This document shows, piece after piece, positions 1 to 7,818 of a stretch of 24,940 nucleotides of DNA (the first letter of the stretch is position 1; each line of letters begins with the position of its first letter). The translations under genes were made by a program, and so were the position numbers. Origin of the DNA: DASXTB01 sp036505615 (GTDB lineage: Bacteria > Acidobacteriota > UBA6911 > JACQSX01); assembly GCA_036505615.1 (NCBI GenBank), contig DASXTB010000164.1:1-24940 (forward strand), read 5' to 3'. A model generated the notes under the pieces. That model was given only the letters and a program-made list of their open reading frames with translations, had not been told where the DNA came from and did not search any database.

Positions 1-1
1 G

Positions 2-1849
2 GCCTTGGGTACTGTGGCCTATATGTCACCCGAACAGGCCCGGGGAGAGGAATTGGATGGACGGACGGATATCTTCTCGTTTGGAGTGGTGCTTTACGAG
101 ATGGCTACCGAAAAGCTGCCTTTTCCGGGCAATACGTCCGCCATTATTTTTGAGGGAATTCTCAACAAGGTACCGACGTCACCCGTTCATCTAAATCCTG
201 GATTGCCTCCGGAACTGGACCGAATTGTCCACAAAGCGCTGGAGAAAGACCGCAGAATGCGCTACCAAACCGCCTCTGACTTGCGGACTGACCTGGCCCG
301 CTTGAAGCGCGATGCGGATTCGGGCCGCAGTGTGAGCGCCGCCATTGCCGGGGCGCAGCCGGGGTCGCCTTCGTTCCGCCGCTGGTGGATTCTTGTCGCG
401 ATATTGATAATCGTTGCCGCAGCAGGAGTCTACTATTTCTCTTTCATGCACGGCGCCAAGAACATCGACTCGCTTGCGGTTTTGCCCTTCGTCAATGCCA
501 ATGCGGATCCAAACACGGAATATCTCAGCAACGGGATCACCGAGAGCGTCATCAATAGCCTTTCTCAAATTCCCGATCTGCGTATTGTGCCGCGCAGTAT
601 GGTTTTCCGCTACAAGGGCCAGGAAATGGACCCAGCAAAGATCGGCCGCGAGTTGAAGGTACGGGCGGTCCTCACCGGAAGAGTAGTACAGCGAGGCGAT
701 ACATTAAACATCCAGGCGGAACTGATCGATCTGGCGACCGAGTCTCAACTTTGGGGCCAGCAATACAGCCGGAAACTTTCCGACCTGGTCGCGGTGCAGG
801 AGGAGATCTCTCGGGAAATCACCGATAAGCTGCGGATGAAATTGAGCCGGGAGGAGAAAGAACGGGTCACCAAGAGCCACACGGAGAATGCCGAGGCTTA
901 CCAGCTTTACTTGAAGGGACGATACTACTTCGATAAGCGGACACCTGAGGGAGTTAAACAAGGCACGGAGTGTTTCCAGCAAGCAATAAAGAAAGACCCG
1001 GCCTATGCTTTGGCTTATGCCGGACTCGCGATTGTCTACATTCCAGGAGATACAACGCTGCCACCGCGAGAGAACATGACAAAGGCGCGATCGGCAGCAA
1101 TGAAGGCGCTGGAGATCGATGATGGACTGGCCGAAGCTCATACCGCAATGGCGCGCGTGCTGCTGCATTACGATTTGGATTGGGCAGGCGCCGAGCGGGA
1201 ATTCAAACGGGCTCTCGAGTTAAATCCCAAGTACACAGAAGGCCATCATCTGTACTCGCATTACTTGATGGATCTGACTCGCTCCGACGAGGCAGTTGCA
1301 GAGGCGGAACGAGCCATCGGCCTCGATCCTTTAGATCTTCTGATCAACATCCATCTGGGATGGGCTTATCTCTACGCGCGACGCTATGACCAGGCAATAG
1401 AGCAACTGAGGAAAACAATTGCGATGGATCCAAACCTCCCCGGACCTCGTTTGTTTCTGGGTTGGGCCTATGAAAGAAAGGGAGCCTATGAAAACGCCAT
1501 TGCCGAGTTCCAGAAGCTAATGGCGCTCGCCGGAGGCGGGATAGCGATGGCCGCAAGCGGCGGCACAGCTCAGCTCGGACATGTCTATGCGGTGTCGGGC
1601 CGAAGAAATGAGGCTCTCAAAATATTGGGCGAGTTGAAGCAGCAATACAAGCAAGGGAAGGCGTCGCCTTATGACATCGCGACAATCTATGCAGGCCTCG
1701 GTGAAAAGGACCAGGCCTTGGAATGGTTACAAAGGGCCTGGGAGGAACGCTCCGGGGGGCTGATACTTCTTAAAGTAGAACCCATGTTCGACAACATTCG
1801 CACCGATCGGCGATTTGTAGAATTGCTCCGGCAAATAGGACTTCAATAG
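2..1849 (+). CDS. Ser/Thr protein kinase with TPR sensor tail, 5' truncated by window edge
   Basis: The frame is open to the left edge, so only the kinase C-lobe is present. The activation-segment end GTVAYMSPEQARG (subdomain VIII) and DIFSFGVVLYEM (subdomain IX) are visible, counted from about residue 1 of the visible part. One membrane helix follows at about residues 127-147. After it comes a TolB-N/FlgO-like segment (about 155-285, with LAVLPF and LTGRVVQRGDTL) and a run of TPRs to the C terminus (about 293-610). This layout, with the kinase inside and the TPR solenoid outside the membrane, is typical of the large eukaryotic-like kinase families of Acidobacteriota. The likely role is signalling from periplasmic protein contacts to cytoplasmic phosphorylation; the substrate is unknown. 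The catalytic HRD and DFG motifs lie outside the window. Confidence 0.9.
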   Translation, partial: ALGTVAYMSPEQARGEELDGRTDIFSFGVVLYEMATEKLPFPGNTSAIIFEGILNKVPTSPVHLNPGLPPELDRIVHKALEKDRRMRYQTASDLRTDLARLKRDADSGRSVSAAIAGAQPGSPSFRRWWILVAILIIVAAAGVYYFSFMHGAKNIDSLAVLPFVNANADPNTEYLSNGITESVINSLSQIPDLRIVPRSMVFRYKGQEMDPAKIGRELKVRAVLTGRVVQRGDTLNIQAELIDLATESQLWGQQYSRKLSDLVAVQEEISREITDKLRMKLSREEKERVTKSHTENAEAYQLYLKGRYYFDKRTPEGVKQGTECFQQAIKKDPAYALAYAGLAIVYIPGDTTLPPRENMTKARSAAMKALEIDDGLAEAHTAMARVLLHYDLDWAGAEREFKRALELNPKYTEGHHLYSHYLMDLTRSDEAVAEAERAIGLDPLDLLINIHLGWAYLYARRYDQAIEQLRKTIAMDPNLPGPRLFLGWAYERKGAYENAIAEFQKLMALAGGGIAMAASGGTAQLGHVYAVSGRRNEALKILGELKQQYKQGKASPYDIATIYAGLGEKDQALEWLQRAWEERSGGLILLKVEPMFDNIRTDRRFVELLRQIGLQ

Positions 1850-1943
1850 CCGCTTTGAAAGGTGATCGGTTCTCCCTGCGCCGCGCTGCATTTCCGACTT
1901 GTGCCTTTGCGCCCCGGTTCCCTTGCGTTAAATTTTATCCGTG

Positions 1944-3233
1944 ATGCGTAAGCCCATCCGCCCCTTGTTGTTCCTTCTTCTGGGATTCTCTGGGTTGATC
2001 CTGTCTCTCGGCGCTTTTTACGCCGCGAGCGGTTCCAAAGTAGAGATCAATTCGGATAAGGTGCTGGTGATTGACGGCCGGAAAGTATTTCCCATCGGCT
2101 TTACCATGCCGCCGTCACCCGGCGGAAAGGCGCCCAACGGCAAGAACGGCATTGAAGAGCTTCATGAAGCCGGCGCTACTTTCTTGCGCACCGGTGCGTT
2201 TGGCGGCGCGTGGAATACCAACGCTATCGACCAAGAACAACAATGGGAAGACACAGCAGCCCAATATGGAATGCATTGTTGGGTGCACCTGCGCGAACTG
2301 GACAGCATCGGAACGAATGACGGCGAGACCGAGGCAATGCTCCGAAAGGTTGTCAACCGCTTCAAGAATCATCCCGGTCTAGGTGCTTGGAAAGCCGTGG
2401 ATGAACCGCAGTGGGGAAAGCATCCCATCGAACCGATGGTTCGCGCTTACAGAATCCTCAAAGAATTGGACAAAGACCATCCCATCGCCGTCACGCATGC
2501 TCCGCGCGGAACCGTTGAAGAGCTGCGCGCCTACAATTCGACCGCCGACATAGTGGCTGCCGATATCTACCCGGTCAGCTACCCGCCCGGCACGCACTCG
2601 CTTCGGTCAAACAAAGAGATCAGCATGGTGGGCGATTACACAAGAACCATGATGGAAGTTGCCGGTGACAAGATGCCCGTCTGGATGATCTTGCAGATTT
2701 CCTGGAGCGGCGTGCTCAACCCCGGCAAGACTTTGCGCTTTGCCACGTTTCCGCAGGAACGCTTCATGACGTATCAGGCCATTATTAATGGAGCTCGCGG
2801 CTTGTTCTTCTTTGGCGGTCATAATCCAGGAGCCTGGACACCCGCCGATGCCAGGCTCGGATGGGCATGGAGTTTCTGGAACCGCGTTCTCCGGCCCGTT
2901 GTGGAAGAAATCGGCGAAAAAAGTCAGCTCTATCCCGCGCTGGTCGCGCCACCGTCTGCTCTCCCGGTAACGCTTGCGCTCCAGGAGTCATTCGGCGGCA
3001 AGGCTGAGCCAGGCGACGTCGAGGTTTGTGTTCGGGAAGTCAACGACGACATTTTCATTTTGGCTTGCAAGCGCGAAGGAGCAACGGTCCGCGTAGAATT
3101 CAGCGGGCTACCCGCTCCCCTCAAACAAGGAGAAGTCCTCTTCGAATCGCCGCGCAAGGTCGAAGTCAGGAGCGGCAAATTCAGCGATTGGTTCGCCCCA
3201 TTTGACGTCCACGTCTACAGGTTCAGCCGGTAG
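1944..3233 (+). CDS. Membrane-anchored glycoside hydrolase-like TIM-barrel protein
   Basis: An N-terminal hydrophobic helix (about residues 8-28) anchors or exports the protein. The rest resembles clan GH-A (beta/alpha)8 glycosidases: a short N-terminal strand carrying DGRKVFPIGF, an early barrel region (ELHEAGATFLRTG), and AWKAVDEPQWG, in which the Glu of DEP (about residue 155) fits the acid/base position. NGARGLFFFGGHN marks a late barrel strand. In place of the usual nucleophile Glu near the seventh strand I see PVWMILQISW, with Gln. Activity is therefore uncertain, and the protein may belong to a divergent or non-catalytic group. GTG at 1941 directly precedes ATG 1944; neither has a clear ribosome binding site. 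The specific GH family is not recognised. Confidence 0.6.
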   Translation: MRKPIRPLLFLLLGFSGLILSLGAFYAASGSKVEINSDKVLVIDGRKVFPIGFTMPPSPGGKAPNGKNGIEELHEAGATFLRTGAFGGAWNTNAIDQEQQWEDTAAQYGMHCWVHLRELDSIGTNDGETEAMLRKVVNRFKNHPGLGAWKAVDEPQWGKHPIEPMVRAYRILKELDKDHPIAVTHAPRGTVEELRAYNSTADIVAADIYPVSYPPGTHSLRSNKEISMVGDYTRTMMEVAGDKMPVWMILQISWSGVLNPGKTLRFATFPQERFMTYQAIINGARGLFFFGGHNPGAWTPADARLGWAWSFWNRVLRPVVEEIGEKSQLYPALVAPPSALPVTLALQESFGGKAEPGDVEVCVREVNDDIFILACKREGATVRVEFSGLPAPLKQGEVLFESPRKVEVRSGKFSDWFAPFDVHVYRFSR

Positions 3234-3443
3234 CCAGGATTGAGAGCGGCAGGAGGCGGGAGGCGGTCGGCAGGGGCAGCCTAAAGCACGGCGGCCGACA
3301 GGCGTACAAGACGTGCGGTAATCAGGATTCAAACGGGACGCAGGTAACAGATCAAGCTATAATCGTCCTGCTGTCAAATATCCTCTTGCGCGAGCTACCC
3401 TGCGGGCTTTGGAATGTGAGAAAAGATCAGAACCGCGCCCGTT

Positions 3444-3577
3444 AGAAGGAGTGAAAAATCAGCCACGAAGCCACGAAAGCACGAAAGATGCAATCTGAAA
3501 AGGACTTGCCTACACGCATTTAAGAAGATTTGCTGTGTGCCTTCGTGTCTTCGTGGCTGATTTTTCCACGCACCTTC
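3444..3577. repeat. REP/MITE-like inverted repeat with CACGAA arms
   Basis: The left arm (about 3444-3487) and right arm (about 3533-3577) are reverse complements with a few mismatches and gaps. Both carry AAAAATCAGCCACGAAG followed by further CACGAA(G/A) units. The arms flank about 45 bases of unrelated sequence. Iterated CCACGAAGNCACGAA palindromes are a familiar dispersed repeat type in environmental bacterial genomes. The element occupies most of the non-coding gap between the glycosidase-like gene and the exosortase gene. The rest of the gap (3234-3443) shows no gene. Confidence 0.75.
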
Positions 3578-3611
3578 TCCTCTTGGGTGACGGATTGGGC
3601 TATTTGAGACG

Positions 3612-4133
3612 ATGATGAGACGCCGGAAGAAAACCGTGCTCGGAAATCCGACTTTCAAATTTTTGGGGTTGTTTTTTGCTTACGTGTTGCTGGCCGGATT
3701 CCTCATCCGGCTAGACTGGGTAGACCGACGTCTGATGCACCCGTACACCGTTTTAATCACCCGCATCAGCGGCGCGATTCTGAACGCTATGGGAATATTG
3801 GTAGAGACTTTGGGCACAACGATACGGCACAATTCATTCGCTGTAGATATCCGCAGAGGTTGCGATGGAGTCGTGGCCACGGCTGTTCTGGTCTCGGCCT
3901 GCCTGGCCTATCCCCTTCGCTGGAAGGCTCGAGTCCTGGGGGCTTTGTCGGGCTACGCTTTGATATTTGTTCTGAACTTGATCCGCGTGATGGGGCTGTT
4001 TTATGTCGGTCTGAAGGGATCGAGCCGGACATTTGAGTTTTTTCACATCTATGTCTCACAGTTCGCCGTCATTGCTTTGGCGATGGTTTTCTGGATCTAT
4101 TGGGTCGGAAGAGAAAAGACTGCCGTCCTCTGA
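3612..4133 (+). CDS. xrtH: Exosortase H (XrtH), IPTL-CTERM-specific transpeptidase
   Basis: A 173-residue polytopic membrane protein with the exosortase/archaeosortase catalytic triad in order: Cys84 in IRRGCDGV, Arg125 in LNLIRV, and His145 in FFHIYV. Hydrophobic helices lie around residues 17-33, 85-100, 108-124 and 149-165. Exosortases cleave proteins at a C-terminal tripartite signal (motif, helix, basic tail) and pass them on toward the cell surface. The H subtype is matched to IPTLxxWG signals. A protein with exactly that signal is encoded at 5982-7346, and the overlapping next gene looks like the usual XrtH partner. Two ATGs occur at 3612 and 3615, without a strong ribosome binding site. 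Subtype H is inferred from short length, sequence feel and the nearby substrate. Confidence 0.88.
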   Translation: MMRRRKKTVLGNPTFKFLGLFFAYVLLAGFLIRLDWVDRRLMHPYTVLITRISGAILNAMGILVETLGTTIRHNSFAVDIRRGCDGVVATAVLVSACLAYPLRWKARVLGALSGYALIFVLNLIRVMGLFYVGLKGSSRTFEFFHIYVSQFAVIALAMVFWIYWVGREKTAVL

Positions 4134-4755
4134 ACGGTTGCTCGTCTTTACGCTCCTTGTTATTTTCTTTTTCGGCGCGGTGTGGCTGACGTTCCAGCAG
4201 ATCCAACCTCTTTATCGCGGCCTTCTAGCTTCCGGTGGCGAGTTCTACTTCGCGCTGGAAGGAAAGAATTTTCGCTTTGCGTTGTCCGGATCCGACATTC
4301 TGTTTCGCTGCTATAGCGCGCCCGCCTTTGAAGCGACGATCGCGTCGTCCAGTTTGTATGCCAACATTGTACTGCTCTTAACCCTGTTGTTGGCGACGCC
4401 GGGGATGCGATGGAAAAGGCGAGGCCTCTCCCTGGCTCTTGGCGTTACTCTCCTCTACTTGAGCCACATCGCTTTTCTCATCAGCAAGGTGGAGATCACC
4501 TTAATCGAAACGAAGCACCCGCTTGCCGGCAATGAAGCGTTCTGGAGGTTTTGGGATGACTTCTTCGAGATTATGGGGAAGGAGTTCTTTCCCATCCTGA
4601 TCTGGCTGTTGCTGGGGATGAGGTACATGCTGGGGGGCAGTGACAAACCATCCGTGCCGGCCGGCGCGCGAACCGTCGGACGTAATGCGCCCTGCCCCTG
4701 CGGGAGCGGCAGGAAATACAAGGTTTGCTGCGGGACCCAAACGCGGAGTTTATAA
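4051..4755 (+). CDS. Exosortase H-associated membrane protein with C-terminal SEC-C zinc motif
   Basis: A 234-residue protein from ATG 4051 with hydrophobic helices near residues 30-48, 103-115, 124-145 and 180-193, and soluble stretches between. It overlaps the end of xrtH by about 80 bases in another frame, which suggests translational coupling. The true start is uncertain: TTG 4033 is longer, while CTG 4120 and TTG 4138 are shorter, and none has a convincing ribosome binding site. Position and topology match the membrane protein commonly found beside exosortase H. The last 25 residues hold CPCGSGRKYKVCCG (C215, C217, C226, C227), a complete SEC-C zinc-binding motif best known from the SecA C terminus, where it contacts SecB and ribosomes. 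The fusion suggests a cytosolic tail that could recruit export machinery; that role is inference. Confidence 0.7.
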   Translation: MSHSSPSLLWRWFSGSIGSEEKRLPSSERLLVFTLLVIFFFGAVWLTFQQIQPLYRGLLASGGEFYFALEGKNFRFALSGSDILFRCYSAPAFEATIASSSLYANIVLLLTLLLATPGMRWKRRGLSLALGVTLLYLSHIAFLISKVEITLIETKHPLAGNEAFWRFWDDFFEIMGKEFFPILIWLLLGMRYMLGGSDKPSVPAGARTVGRNAPCPCGSGRKYKVCCGTQTRSL

Positions 4756-4791
4756 AACGTAGCAGAGGGCGTCGTCGACGCCTGCTGGACC

Positions 4792-5697
4792 ATGCTGGAC
4801 TACAAGGGAATCCACGGCCTCATCAAGGAGACCATATACGGTTGGATCGGTGACCGCGCCCCGCGCACGGGAGCGGCTCTCGCTTTTTACACCGTGTTTT
4901 CCCTGGCGCCGATCCTTATCATCTCCATTGCCATTGCCGGCGCTGTTTTCGGGGAAAAGGCGGCGCGCGGCGAAATCGTCGAGCAGGTCCGCGGCCTGAT
5001 TGGTAAGGAAGGCGCGCAGGCCGTGCAGTCTATGATCGAGGATGCGCACCGCCCGGGGTCTGGGTTAATCTCTGCTATAGTTGGAATGGCGGCCTTGCTC
5101 ATCGGCGCCACTACCTTTTTCGTCGAGCTCAAATATGGCCTGGACCAGATCTGGGGGGTACCGCCGGAAAAGACATCGGGCTACTGGTATTTTCTGCGCA
5201 CTCGGCTTCTGTCCTTTGGCCTCATCTTGGCGATAGGATTTTTGCTCGTGGTCTCTCTGGTTATCAGCGCGATCGTATCGGCGCTGGGCGATTATTGGGG
5301 TTTCACGGCCGCTGGCGCGCTGCTGCAGGGGCTGAACTTCATTCTGTCGTTCGCGCTGATCATGGCGCTATTCGCGAGTACGTATAAGGTGCTGCCCGGA
5401 GTGCACATCGCCTGGAAGGACGTGTGGGTGGGCGCGACCATCACTGCGCTGTTATTCACCATCGGCAAAACCCTGATTGGATTGTATCTCGGCAATAGCG
5501 CGATTGCTTCCAGCTACGGCGCGGCGGGGTCGCTGATTCTGGTTTTGGTCTGGGTCTATTACTCGGCGCAGATTTTTCTGCTCGGAGCGGAGTTTACCAA
5601 GTTCTACGCCTATCGGTATGGTTCGCGCCGCCACAAAACCGAAACAAGACAAATACTGGAAGCGGCAGGAAGAAATCCGACCGAGCGCAGGACCTGA
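4792..5697 (+). CDS. YihY/BrkB-family inner membrane protein
   Basis: A 301-residue protein with the family's N-terminal signature: amphipathic start, then RTGAALAFYTVFSLAPILII. It continues with VELKYGLDQIWGV and a C-terminal membrane half with SSYGAAGSLILVLVWVYYSAQIFLLGAEFTK, hallmarks of the YihY (once called RNase BN, UPF0761) family. About six membrane helices are expected. The family's function is not settled; transport or envelope roles have been proposed. It starts 36 bases after the exosortase partner gene on the same strand, so it may be co-transcribed, but no functional tie to sorting is known. The C-terminal tail after residue 275 is basic and polar. The ATG at 4792 has no strong ribosome binding site. 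Confidence 0.9.
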   Translation: MLDYKGIHGLIKETIYGWIGDRAPRTGAALAFYTVFSLAPILIISIAIAGAVFGEKAARGEIVEQVRGLIGKEGAQAVQSMIEDAHRPGSGLISAIVGMAALLIGATTFFVELKYGLDQIWGVPPEKTSGYWYFLRTRLLSFGLILAIGFLLVVSLVISAIVSALGDYWGFTAAGALLQGLNFILSFALIMALFASTYKVLPGVHIAWKDVWVGATITALLFTIGKTLIGLYLGNSAIASSYGAAGSLILVLVWVYYSAQIFLLGAEFTKFYAYRYGSRRHKTETRQILEAAGRNPTERRT

Positions 5698-5775
5698 AGG
5701 GGTTCCCTTGTTAGAAACGTTGAATTTTGTTCATCGTTTTTGGAATTTGCCCGCCAACCACCGCTCACATCCTCC

Positions 5776-5845
5776 GAAAACCCGAAGGGTTTACAGAGTA
5801 TAGCCGGCGGCAAAGCCCGCGTTTTTTGCGGGCGCCGCCACCGGT
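5776..5845. terminator. Hairpins between convergent genes, probable bidirectional termination region
   Basis: Two stem-loops lie between the YihY gene and the convergent DUF3494 gene. The larger pairs 5806-5811 and 5815-5820 with 5828-5839 (GGCGGC/GCCGCC and GCCCGC/GCGGGC, with an AAA bulge and a T-rich loop). The smaller is AAACCC-GAA-GGGTTT at 5778-5792, which on the minus strand ends in a short T run. Neither has a long U tract, so termination efficiency is uncertain. The remaining gap (5846-5981) shows no gene. Confidence 0.45.
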
Positions 5846-5981
5846 TGGCCCGTCCGTCAAAAACGACCCGTCCTGAAGGGACGTAAGAATCTTTCGCAAA
5901 TTTGGCTCTGGATTCAGAGTTTGGATCTGCAGCTCGGTCGATTTCTGCCATTGGAACAACGTTCGCCATGAATAATCCGGG

Positions 5982-7346
5982 CTACCCCAGCCGCATCCTG
6001 CCTGACTTCCTCAAGGCCAAGAATCCTACCAAAGCCAGCAAACCGGTCAGCAGAATAAGACCCCACTCTGACAGTGTGGGAATCGGATTGGACGCAGTAC
6101 CCACCACGATTGGGAAGCTTAAGATGCCTGTGCAGCCCGCCGCGTTGGTAGCTGTCACGGCAATAGTGAAAGTGCCGGGCGTCAGCGGCGTCCCGGAGAG
6201 CACACCGGCGGGCGAGAGCGTTAACGAAAGGGGCGCCCCACCGACCAGGCTGAACGTAAAGGGCCCCGCTCCGCCCGCTGCCGTGATTGTCTGACTGAAG
6301 GGTACGCCGACAGTCGCACCAGGAAGCGTCGATGGCGAAAGAGTGATGATCGGACAAGGAGGAGCATTGATAATGAGCGCGTAAAGCCGAGAGCCGAAGC
6401 AGCCGGCAGAGTCGGTTGCCCTGACTGTAAAATTGAAAGTGCCTGCTGTCGTCGGTGTCCCCGACAGCAAAGCGGTGGACGGACCGCTAGAGGCAAGAGT
6501 CAGTCCCGGAGGGAGCGATCCGGATGTTATGGTAAAAGTGTAGGGCGCCGTCCCTCCACTGGCTGTAATCGTCTGGCTGTATGCGACGCCTACGGTTCCG
6601 TTGGGAAGCGTGGCAGGCGACATGTCGATTACGCCGGGGCAGCTCACAGCGCACACGGCGACATTGTTGGTATCCAGCGTCACTGCGCCGTTTCGCGCCA
6701 AGGCTCGACCGGATACGCTTGCACCGGTAGTCAGGGTGATGCTCGTCAAAGCGAGAATATTTCCTGCGAACGTAGTGCCCGTACCAAGGGTCGCGGAACT
6801 GCCGACCTGCCAAAACACGTTGCAGTTTGATCCGCCGTTGATCACGACAACAGACGAGCTGCTTGCGGTGGTGAGCGTGCTCCCTATCTGGAAAATGAAC
6901 ACCGCATTCGGGTCGCCCAGCGCGTTGAGAAAGAGTGTTCCCGTCAACTGAGCTGACGACGAAAAATGATAGACACCTGGCGTGAGCGTGAGTCCACCCA
7001 GATTCTGACCAGTCAAGTCGACATTGAACGCCTGGCCTGCCAGAGCATTGTACGCAGTGGTGAGATCACTCTGAGCCTGAGCCGCGACCGCATCAGCCGC
7101 GTGGATTGTTCCGCCGGTCACCACACCGGGAGGGAAGCCAGTGACCGCGCTACCCGGGCTGACACCCAGATTTCCGACGATGGTGCTCGGGCCGGTATTG
7201 GTCACTGTCGAACCACCGAGGACCGCGAAACTTCCCGCCTGGCCCAGTGGAGGTGCCGTCTGGGCCAATGCTGGCGGGGGGTAAAGAAGCGCGGCCAATC
7301 CCACGCTCGCCAAGACACTCAAGTACTTGCACTTCATTTTGTTCAT
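5982..7346 (-). CDS. Secreted DUF3494 (ice-binding-like) protein with two Ig-like domains and IPTL-CTERM sorting signal
   Basis: A 454-residue protein starting at the ATG at 7346, which follows GGAGGAG with 9-base spacing. A signal peptide ends near ALA-QT (residue 29). Residues about 32-233 match DUF3494, a beta-helix fold that includes ice-binding proteins (FAVLGGSTVTNTG, TPGVYHFSSSA, NALGDPNAVFIFQIGSTL, TFAGNILA). Two putative Ig-like (He_PIG) repeats follow (about 235-328 and 331-416), each with VGV(A/P)(Y/F)SQTITA and LSGTP. The C terminus is NPIPTLSEWG (422-429 core), a helix and RKSGRMR: a textbook IPTL-CTERM signal for exosortase H, encoded at 3612-4133. It is probably cleaved and surface-displayed or released. 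Adhesin or matrix roles are as likely as ice binding. A sigma-54 promoter lies upstream. Confidence 0.92.
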   Translation of the reverse strand: MNKMKCKYLSVLASVGLAALLYPPPALAQTAPPLGQAGSFAVLGGSTVTNTGPSTIVGNLGVSPGSAVTGFPPGVVTGGTIHAADAVAAQAQSDLTTAYNALAGQAFNVDLTGQNLGGLTLTPGVYHFSSSAQLTGTLFLNALGDPNAVFIFQIGSTLTTASSSSVVVINGGSNCNVFWQVGSSATLGTGTTFAGNILALTSITLTTGASVSGRALARNGAVTLDTNNVAVCAVSCPGVIDMSPATLPNGTVGVAYSQTITASGGTAPYTFTITSGSLPPGLTLASSGPSTALLSGTPTTAGTFNFTVRATDSAGCFGSRLYALIINAPPCPIITLSPSTLPGATVGVPFSQTITAAGGAGPFTFSLVGGAPLSLTLSPAGVLSGTPLTPGTFTIAVTATNAAGCTGILSFPIVVGTASNPIPTLSEWGLILLTGLLALVGFLALRKSGRMRLG

Positions 7347-7415
7347 TTCGAATCTCTCCTCCAAGTTAGGATCGCGAAAAACTCTTTAAAGAAGTCAACC
7401 ACTTTTTACCAGGCT

Positions 7416-7431
7416 TGCAAAAGAGATGCCA
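7416..7431 (-). promoter_or_regulatory. Sigma-54 promoter for the DUF3494/IPTL-CTERM gene
   Basis: The minus strand reads TGGCATCTCTTTTGCA. This has the invariant GG-N10-GC spacing and agrees with TGGCACG-N4-TTGCW at all but two positions. The predicted start is near 7405, leaving a leader of about 59 bases before the ATG at 7346. An activator encoded at 9956-11374 keeps the GAFTGA loop needed to act on sigma-54 polymerase. Confidence 0.72.
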
Positions 7432-7534
7432 GCTCTATTTGTTTGATTTTTCGCTTGGCAGGAGGTCACTGCCTGTCGATAACGTGGCGAAACTGTCCGC
7501 ATCTGCGTCGGTTCGACCCATTGAAGGCGTTGCG

Positions 7535-7555
7535 TGAGACAAAGCTGAGACAAAG
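7535..7555. promoter_or_regulatory. Tandem TGAGACAAAG pair, candidate enhancer site
   Basis: TGAGACAAAG occurs at 7535-7544 and again at 7546-7555, 11 bases apart, which is about one helical turn. The pair sits about 130-150 bases upstream of the predicted sigma-54 start near 7405, a normal distance for an enhancer-binding activator. The same TGAGACAA core is repeated before the Crp gene at 11416-11455. Confidence 0.5.
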
Positions 7556-7588
7556 AGTAGACATTCGACCCAGAGGCCAGCTCTCAGG

Positions 7589-7702
7589 ATCCAGCTTGTA
7601 CTTCGCGAGACGACGGTAAAAGGTGGCTCGACTTATTCCGAGACCACGAGCGGCCTTGGTTTTGTAGCCGCCGGTCGATGATGGGACAAAATCGTGGAAT
7701 CC
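7589..7702 (-). pseudogene. Remnant of a Fis-type HTH (C-terminal end of a sigma-54 activator)
   Basis: Reading the minus strand from a stop at 7703-7705 gives an open stretch containing YKTKAARGLGISRATFYRRL, then AKYKLD. This is the usual C-terminal Fis-type DNA-binding helix pair of NtrC-family activators. No start codon, AAA+ domain or receiver precedes it; an in-frame TAG stands about 10 codons upstream. The frame continues past the homology to a stop at 7466. It is best read as a truncated gene end, left by rearrangement or by insertion of the kai cluster next to it. It is not a recent copy of the intact activator at 9956-11374, since the helix sequences differ clearly. Confidence 0.65.
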
Positions 7703-7818
7703 CTAGATTCCTTATACTAAAATTCCAAAGGCGCTGCTGGAAACCAGAATTCTTCAAAACCGCATTTGACGGAAGGAGAAGGACTTAGCGCTGCTTATAT
7801 TTACTTGTGGAGATCAAC

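Noticed and set aside
3358..3363. Perfect TATAAT as a promoter for xrtH
   Set aside because: No -35 element at proper spacing, and it is about 250 bases from the gene with a repeat between.
4052..4058. Single TGTCTCA in the xrtH/partner overlap
   Set aside because: One isolated copy in coding sequence without pairing or a sigma-54 promoter; compatible with chance.
7781..7796. GG-N10-GC match before kaiC as a third sigma-54 promoter
   Set aside because: The -24 box is poor (AGGACTT) and the predicted start is only about 13 bases before the ATG; no TGAGACAA pair is suitably placed for this direction.
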